A stretch of 64,000 bases of DNA from Crenalkalicoccus roseus (GTDB taxonomy: Bacteria > Pseudomonadota > Alphaproteobacteria > Acetobacterales > Acetobacteraceae), in assembly GCF_004761865.1 (NCBI RefSeq), contig NZ_SJDM01000011.1, positions 1 to 64,000 of the forward strand, written 5' to 3'. A program made the translations under genes and the position numbers. The notes under the pieces are model-generated. The model worked only from the letters and a program-made list of their open reading frames with translations, was not told the DNA's origin and ran no database searches. This document shows positions 60,608 to 64,000 of this stretch, one piece after another (within the stretch, counting starts at the first letter, position 1; each line of letters starts with the position of its first letter).

Positions 60608-60635
60608 TGCCGCCCCTCTTCCTCCCCGCCCCGGC

Positions 60636-61790
60636 ATGTCCGCACCCGTCGCCCCCTTTCCCCAGGTCGAGCACCAGCGCGCCGTCTTCGCCGATGGCCT
60701 CGCGCTCGACTGCGGCGCGGCGATCCGGCCGCTCGCCGTCGCCTGGCGCGGCTACGGGCGGCTGAACGCGGCGCGCAGCAACGCCGTGCTGGTCTGCCAC
60801 GCGCTGACCGGCGACCAGTACGTGGCCGAGACCCACCCGGTCACCGGTCGCCCCGGCTGGTGGGAGACCATCATCGGCCCCGGCAAGCCGCTCGACACCG
60901 ACCGCTACTTCGTCCTCTGCGCCAATGTCCTCGGCGGCTGCATGGGCTCGACCGGGCCGCGCGAGGAGATGACGGACGCCGAGGGGCGTGGCCTCGGCCG
61001 GCCTTGGGGGACCGACTTCCCCTCCATCACCATCCGCGACATGGTGCGCGCCCAGAAGCGGCTGACCGACCATCTCGGCATCACGCGGCTGCTCGGCGTG
61101 GTCGGCGGCTCGATGGGCGGGATGCAGGTGCTGGAATGGGCGGCGACCTATCCGGAGGCGGTGTTCGCCGCCGCCCCGATCGCCACCGCCGCGCACCATT
61201 CGGCGCAGAACATCGCCTTCCACGAGGTCGGCCGCGCCGCCATCCACGCCGACCCCGACTGGAAGGGCGGGCGCTACTGGGAGGACGGGCGGGTGCCGGC
61301 GCAGGGCCTCTCCGTCGCGCGCATGGTGGCGCACATCACCTACCTCTCGGAACAGGCGCTGACGCGGAAATTCGGCCGCCGGCTGCGCGGCGCCTCGGCG
61401 CTCACCTTCCTCGAGGACGTGTTCGAGGTGGAGAGCTACCTCCGCCACCAGGGCAGCACCTTCGTGCGCCGCTTCGACGCCAACTCCTACCTCACCATCA
61501 CGCGGGCGATGGACTATTTCGACCTCGCGGCGGAGCATGGCGGGGACCTCGCCAACGCCTTCCGCGGCACGGCGACGCGCTTCTTCGTCGCCTCCTTCTC
61601 CTCCGACTGGCTGTTCCCGACGCGGGAGAGCCGGGCCCTGGTGCGGGCGCTGAACGCCGCGGCGGCCAACGTCTCCTTCGTGGAGTTCGCCACCGACAAG
61701 GGCCACGACGCCTTCCTGCTGGAGGAGCCGGAATTCCACCGCGCGCTCGGCGGCTTCCTCGCCGGCTGCGCCGACCGGCTGGGGGTGTGA
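60636..61790 (+). CDS. metX: Homoserine O-acyltransferase (acetyl- or succinyl-)
   Basis: 384 residues, alpha/beta-hydrolase fold. The nucleophile is S159 in [15 protein letters not shown]. The oxyanion and substrate segment is [17 protein letters not shown]. The remaining triad members are the Asp in FSSDWLFPT and the His in [15 protein letters not shown]. It activates homoserine for methionine synthesis. Whether acetyl- or succinyl-CoA is used cannot be read reliably. metW begins 5 bases after its stop. Confidence 0.95.
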   Translation: MSAPVAPFPQVEHQRAVFADGLALDCGAAIRPLAVAWRGYGRLNAARSNAVLVCHALTGDQYVAETHPVTGRPGWWETIIGPGKPLDTDRYFVLCANVLGGCMGSTGPREEMTDAEGRGLGRPWGTDFPSITIRDMVRAQKRLTDHLGITRLLGVVGGSMGGMQVLEWAATYPEAVFAAAPIATAAHHSAQNIAFHEVGRAAIHADPDWKGGRYWEDGRVPAQGLSVARMVAHITYLSEQALTRKFGRRLRGASALTFLEDVFEVESYLRHQGSTFVRRFDANSYLTITRAMDYFDLAAEHGGDLANAFRGTATRFFVASFSSDWLFPTRESRALVRALNAAAANVSFVEFATDKGHDAFLLEEPEFHRALGGFLAGCADRLGV

Positions 61791-61795
61791 GGGCG

Positions 61796-62446
61796 ATGGA
61801 TGGGCCGGCGGAGCGCGGCGAGGCCATCCGCTACGTCGCCAAGAACATGCGCCTCGACCTCCGCCTGATCGCGGAGATGATCCCGCGCGGCGCGAAGGTG
61901 CTCGACATCGGCTGCGGCGACGGCGCCCTCCTCGCCCATCTGACGGCGGAGAAGGGCGCCGATGCGCGCGGCATCGAGATCGACATGGCGGCGGTGACGG
62001 AGGCGGTGGCCTCCGGCCTCGCGGTGATCCACGGCGACGCCGACACCGACCTCGCCTTCTACCCCGACGGCGCCTTCGACTACGTGGTGCTCTCGCGCAC
62101 CCTGCAGGCGGTGGAGAAGCCGCGGGAGGTGCTGCGGCAGATGCTGCGCATCGGCCGGCACGCCATCGTCAGCTTCCCGAATTTCGGCCATTGGCAGATG
62201 CGCTGGCGCCTGCTGGTCACCGGCCGGATGCCGGACACCGAGACCTGGAACCGCCCCTGGTACGAGACGCCGAACATCCACCCCTGCACCATCGCCGACT
62301 TCTTCGCCCTGTGCGCGATGGAGGGCTATGTGGTGGAGGAGTGGCTGGCGGTGGACGAGCACGGCCGCCGCGCGCCCTGGCGCCGCTCGGCGCGGCTGGC
62401 CAACCTGTTCGGGGAGCAGGCGCTGTTCAAGCTTCGCCGGGGCTAG
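61796..62446 (+). CDS. metW: Methionine biosynthesis protein MetW
   Basis: 216 residues. A SAM-type fold with AKVLDIGCGDGALLAHLT, DARGIEIDMAAVTEAVASGL and the family block FDYVVLSRTLQAVEKPREVL, FPNFGHWQMRWRLLVTGRMP and ETPNIHPCTIADFF. MetW accompanies MetX in proteobacterial homoserine acylation and modulates it. Its TAG stop is followed two bases later by repeat copy C. Confidence 0.95.
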   Translation: MDGPAERGEAIRYVAKNMRLDLRLIAEMIPRGAKVLDIGCGDGALLAHLTAEKGADARGIEIDMAAVTEAVASGLAVIHGDADTDLAFYPDGAFDYVVLSRTLQAVEKPREVLRQMLRIGRHAIVSFPNFGHWQMRWRLLVTGRMPDTETWNRPWYETPNIHPCTIADFFALCAMEGYVVEEWLAVDEHGRRAPWRRSARLANLFGEQALFKLRRG

Positions 62447-62448
62447 AG

Positions 62449-62545
62449 CGTTTTCCCTTCGCCTCGGCTCACGGGCCATGCTCCAGCTCGTCGGTTGTGC
62501 GAGTATCTTCACCCGTTCAGGTGGGTTCACCTGAGCGGGATCTGC
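62449..62545 (-). repeat. Interspersed palindromic intergenic repeat, copy C
   Basis: In the opposite orientation to copies A and B. The hairpin is cccgttcaggtg / cacctgagcggg, read here as acccgttcaggtgggttcac. The rest aligns over its full length with the other copies, including cgcacaac-type and gtgagccgaggcgaag blocks. It begins two bases after the metW TAG. The remaining 62546-62711 shows no gene. Confidence 0.85.
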
Positions 62546-62711
62546 TCCAGAGCGGTTCCCACCCCACCACGATCACGGAACGGCTCCAGCCTATTGTTTG
62601 GGAGGCGGCTTCCCGCCCCCGCAATCGTTCGGGGGGCGGGTCGTGGGTGCCGCCTGGTGTGGGAAAACCGTTGCGCAGGTCCTCATGGACGGAAACGGCT
62701 TCGGAACCCTG

Positions 62712-62742
62712 CCCGCCCGGCCTCCACAGGGCCGGAGGCGGG
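62712..62742 (-). terminator. Hairpin downstream of the small gene at 62754
   Basis: cccgcccggcc and ggccggaggcggg form a 10-11 bp stem with one bulge and a short loop, beginning 12 bases beyond the stop of the minus-strand gene. No T-run. It could also be a processing site. Confidence 0.4.
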
Positions 62743-62753
62743 CTCGGCGCGGC

Positions 62754-62975
62754 TCAGTGCAGGCGGGAGTTGCGCCGCGCCGCAGCCAGGGTGGCATCCG
62801 GCGGGGCCGCATGGTGGGCACCCGGCATCATGGCGGCGGCGAGCGCGGCGTGCCGCGCGGCCTCCGTGGCGCCGATGCGCAGGCACTCGGCCTCCACATA
62901 GGACAGCATCAGCCGCAGCGCCGCCTGGTCCACGGTCTCGCTCTCGGCCTCGGCCGTCTTGGTCGCTAGGCTCAT
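62754..62975 (-). CDS. Short hypothetical protein
   Basis: 73 residues, soluble and mostly helical (VDQAALRLMLSYVEAECLRI then GATEAARHAALAAAMMPGAH). It has no signal or known motif. The third codon positions are G/C-rich over the whole frame, which supports coding. No strong ribosome-binding site is visible. It is divergent from the amino-acid binding protein gene. I do not recognise a family. Confidence 0.6.
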   Translation of the reverse strand: MSLATKTAEAESETVDQAALRLMLSYVEAECLRIGATEAARHAALAAAMMPGAHHAAPPDATLAAARRNSRLH

Positions 62976-63113
62976 GCGGAAGGTTCCACACCAGGGGAGA
63001 GGTCGAACACATACTATTTACCAACGCCGCAAGGCAAGCCTCGGATGCAGGGAAGGCGTGTTCGGCAACCACACGCCGTAGTTTTTTCGCCACACACCGC
63101 CATGGGAGGGCTT

Positions 63114-64000
63114 ATGTTCAGGCATTTTCAACTAGTGATTGCGTTCTGCGTCGGGTTCTGGACATTGCCGGCCATGGCCGGGCAAACCTTCGAGGCGGTG
63201 AAGGCTCGCGGCCTGTTGATTTGCGGGGTCAACACCGGAGTCGCCGGGTTCTCGGCCCCCGATTCGCGCGGCGTCTACCAGGGGCTGGACGCGGAATTCT
63301 GCCGCGCCGTCGCCGCCGCGGTGTTCGGGGACGCGAGCAAGGTCCGCTTCGTTCCCACCACCTACCAGACCCGTTTCATCGCCCTGCAATCGGGCGAGGT
63401 GGACGTGCTGGCGCGCAACGTCACCCAGACCCTGCTGCGCGACACCGCCCTCGGCTTCAACTTCGCCGGGGTCAATTTCTACGACGGCCAGGGCTTCATG
63501 GTGCCGCGCCGCGCCGGCATCGCCAGCGCCCGCCAGCTCGACGGCGCCTCGGTCTGCGTCCTGCCCGGCTCGACCACCGAGCTGAACCTAGCCGATTTCG
63601 CCAGGCGCGAGGCCATCCGCATCGAGCCGATCGTGCTGTCCTCCATGGACGAGATGACGGCCGCCTACCAGGCCGGCCGCTGCGACGCCATGACCACCGA
63701 CGCCTCGCAGCTCGCCGCACTGCGCGTTTCCGCCCTCCGCGAGCCGGAGGCGCACGCCATCCTGCCCGAGCGCATCAGCAAGGAGCCGCTCGGCCCCATG
63801 GTGCGCCACGGCGACGACCAGTGGCTGGACGTGGTGAGCTGGACCCTGCGGGTGATGATCGAGGCCGAGGAGATCGGCCTGACGCGCGAGAATGTGGAGC
63901 GGATGCGCGCCAGCCAGGACCCGAACGTCCAGCGCATCCTGGGCGTGGTCCCCGGTTTCGGCAAGGCGCTCGGCCTGGACGAGGCCTGGGCCTACAACGT
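63114..64000 (+). CDS. General L-amino-acid ABC transporter binding protein (AapJ/BztA type), 3' end outside window
   Basis: 295 complete codons are visible and the frame is still open at the right edge. A signal peptide (LVIAFCVGFWTLPAMA-GQ) precedes the family-3 solute-binding fold: VKARGLLICGVNTGVAGFSA, GVYQGLDAEFCRAVAAAVFG, RFIALQSGEVDVLARNVTQT, FAGVNFYDGQGFMVP, SVCVLPGSTTELNL and RCDAMTTDASQLAALR. These are the marks of AapJ/BztA, which bind a broad range of L-amino acids in the periplasm. GGGAGGG lies five bases before the ATG. The permease genes aapQ, aapM and aapP are expected to the right. The 138 bases upstream contain an AT-rich stretch (catactatttacc) and a six-T run that may hold the promoter. 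Confidence 0.93.
   Translation, partial: MFRHFQLVIAFCVGFWTLPAMAGQTFEAVKARGLLICGVNTGVAGFSAPDSRGVYQGLDAEFCRAVAAAVFGDASKVRFVPTTYQTRFIALQSGEVDVLARNVTQTLLRDTALGFNFAGVNFYDGQGFMVPRRAGIASARQLDGASVCVLPGSTTELNLADFARREAIRIEPIVLSSMDEMTAAYQAGRCDAMTTDASQLAALRVSALREPEAHAILPERISKEPLGPMVRHGDDQWLDVVSWTLRVMIEAEEIGLTRENVERMRASQDPNVQRILGVVPGFGKALGLDEAWAYN

Noticed and set aside
60481-60635. SAM-II riboswitch in front of metX
   Set aside because: The conserved pseudoknot sequences I know for SAM-II are not present; only an inverted repeat is reported instead.

Overview
This window looks like a chromosomal segment from a very GC-rich alphaproteobacterium, most likely an Acetobacteraceae/Rhodospirillales member of the Roseomonas type. 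That placement is an inference from four things: strong G/C preference at third codon positions, four tripartite-tricarboxylate (Bug/TctC) receptors without permeases, CoA-dependent catabolic genes, and a housekeeping block ftsE-ftsX-ydcF-plsC / chaC / DUF2125 / tyrA-hisC-chorismate mutase-metX-metW. I see no rRNA, tRNA, CRISPR array, insertion sequence, integrase or phage gene, and no recognisable transcription factor in about 60 genes.

Left part (1-10.9 kb). The 3' end of a SPOR-domain gene is followed by a tiny, extremely acidic repeat protein. A long plus-strand catabolic operon comes next: NDP-forming acyl-CoA synthetase, MaoC hydratase, CoA-transferase A/B, two acyl-CoA dehydrogenases around a crotonase, an EamA protein, an amidase and a small lipoprotein. 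Together they would activate a carboxylic acid, oxidise and hydrate the acyl-CoA, and exchange CoA.

Middle (10.9-41.9 kb). This is a mosaic of small catabolic and envelope units: gentisate 1,2-dioxygenase, maleylacetate-reductase-like enzyme plus Bug receptor, SMP-30 lactonase with a GT-C membrane protein, an ArnT/GT39-like protein, hydantoinase B/A, katG, a fumarylacetoacetase-family hydrolase, a guanidinium exporter (gdx) behind a recognisable guanidine-II riboswitch, a NeuD-like acyltransferase, an HtrA-like protein that has lost its catalytic triad coupled to a D-aminopeptidase-like hydrolase, a TPP enzyme, D-tartrate dehydratase coupled to a CaiB-type CoA-transferase, another crotonase and Bug receptor, and an orphan dipeptide-type binding protein.

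Right part (41.9-64 kb). This is mostly core functions: gshA, rsmE, ubiA, an ETF-beta-type methyltransferase, ftsEX, ydcF, plsC, chaC, DUF2125, a cyanide-insensitive-type bd oxidase (cydA, cydB and a 33-residue third subunit), the tyrA-hisC-chorismate mutase operon, metXW, and the start of a general amino-acid binding protein. A 270-bp stretch between plsC and chaC holds five DnaA-box-like sequences and an AT-rich patch, making it a candidate replication origin.

Main points of interest: the guanidine-II riboswitch/gdx pair, the DnaA-box cluster, a family of about 96-bp palindromic repeats that abut gene stop codons (three copies), the dead protease paired with a D-aminopeptidase, a WD40-cytochrome c fusion, and two unfamiliar repeat proteins (one very acidic, one basic).
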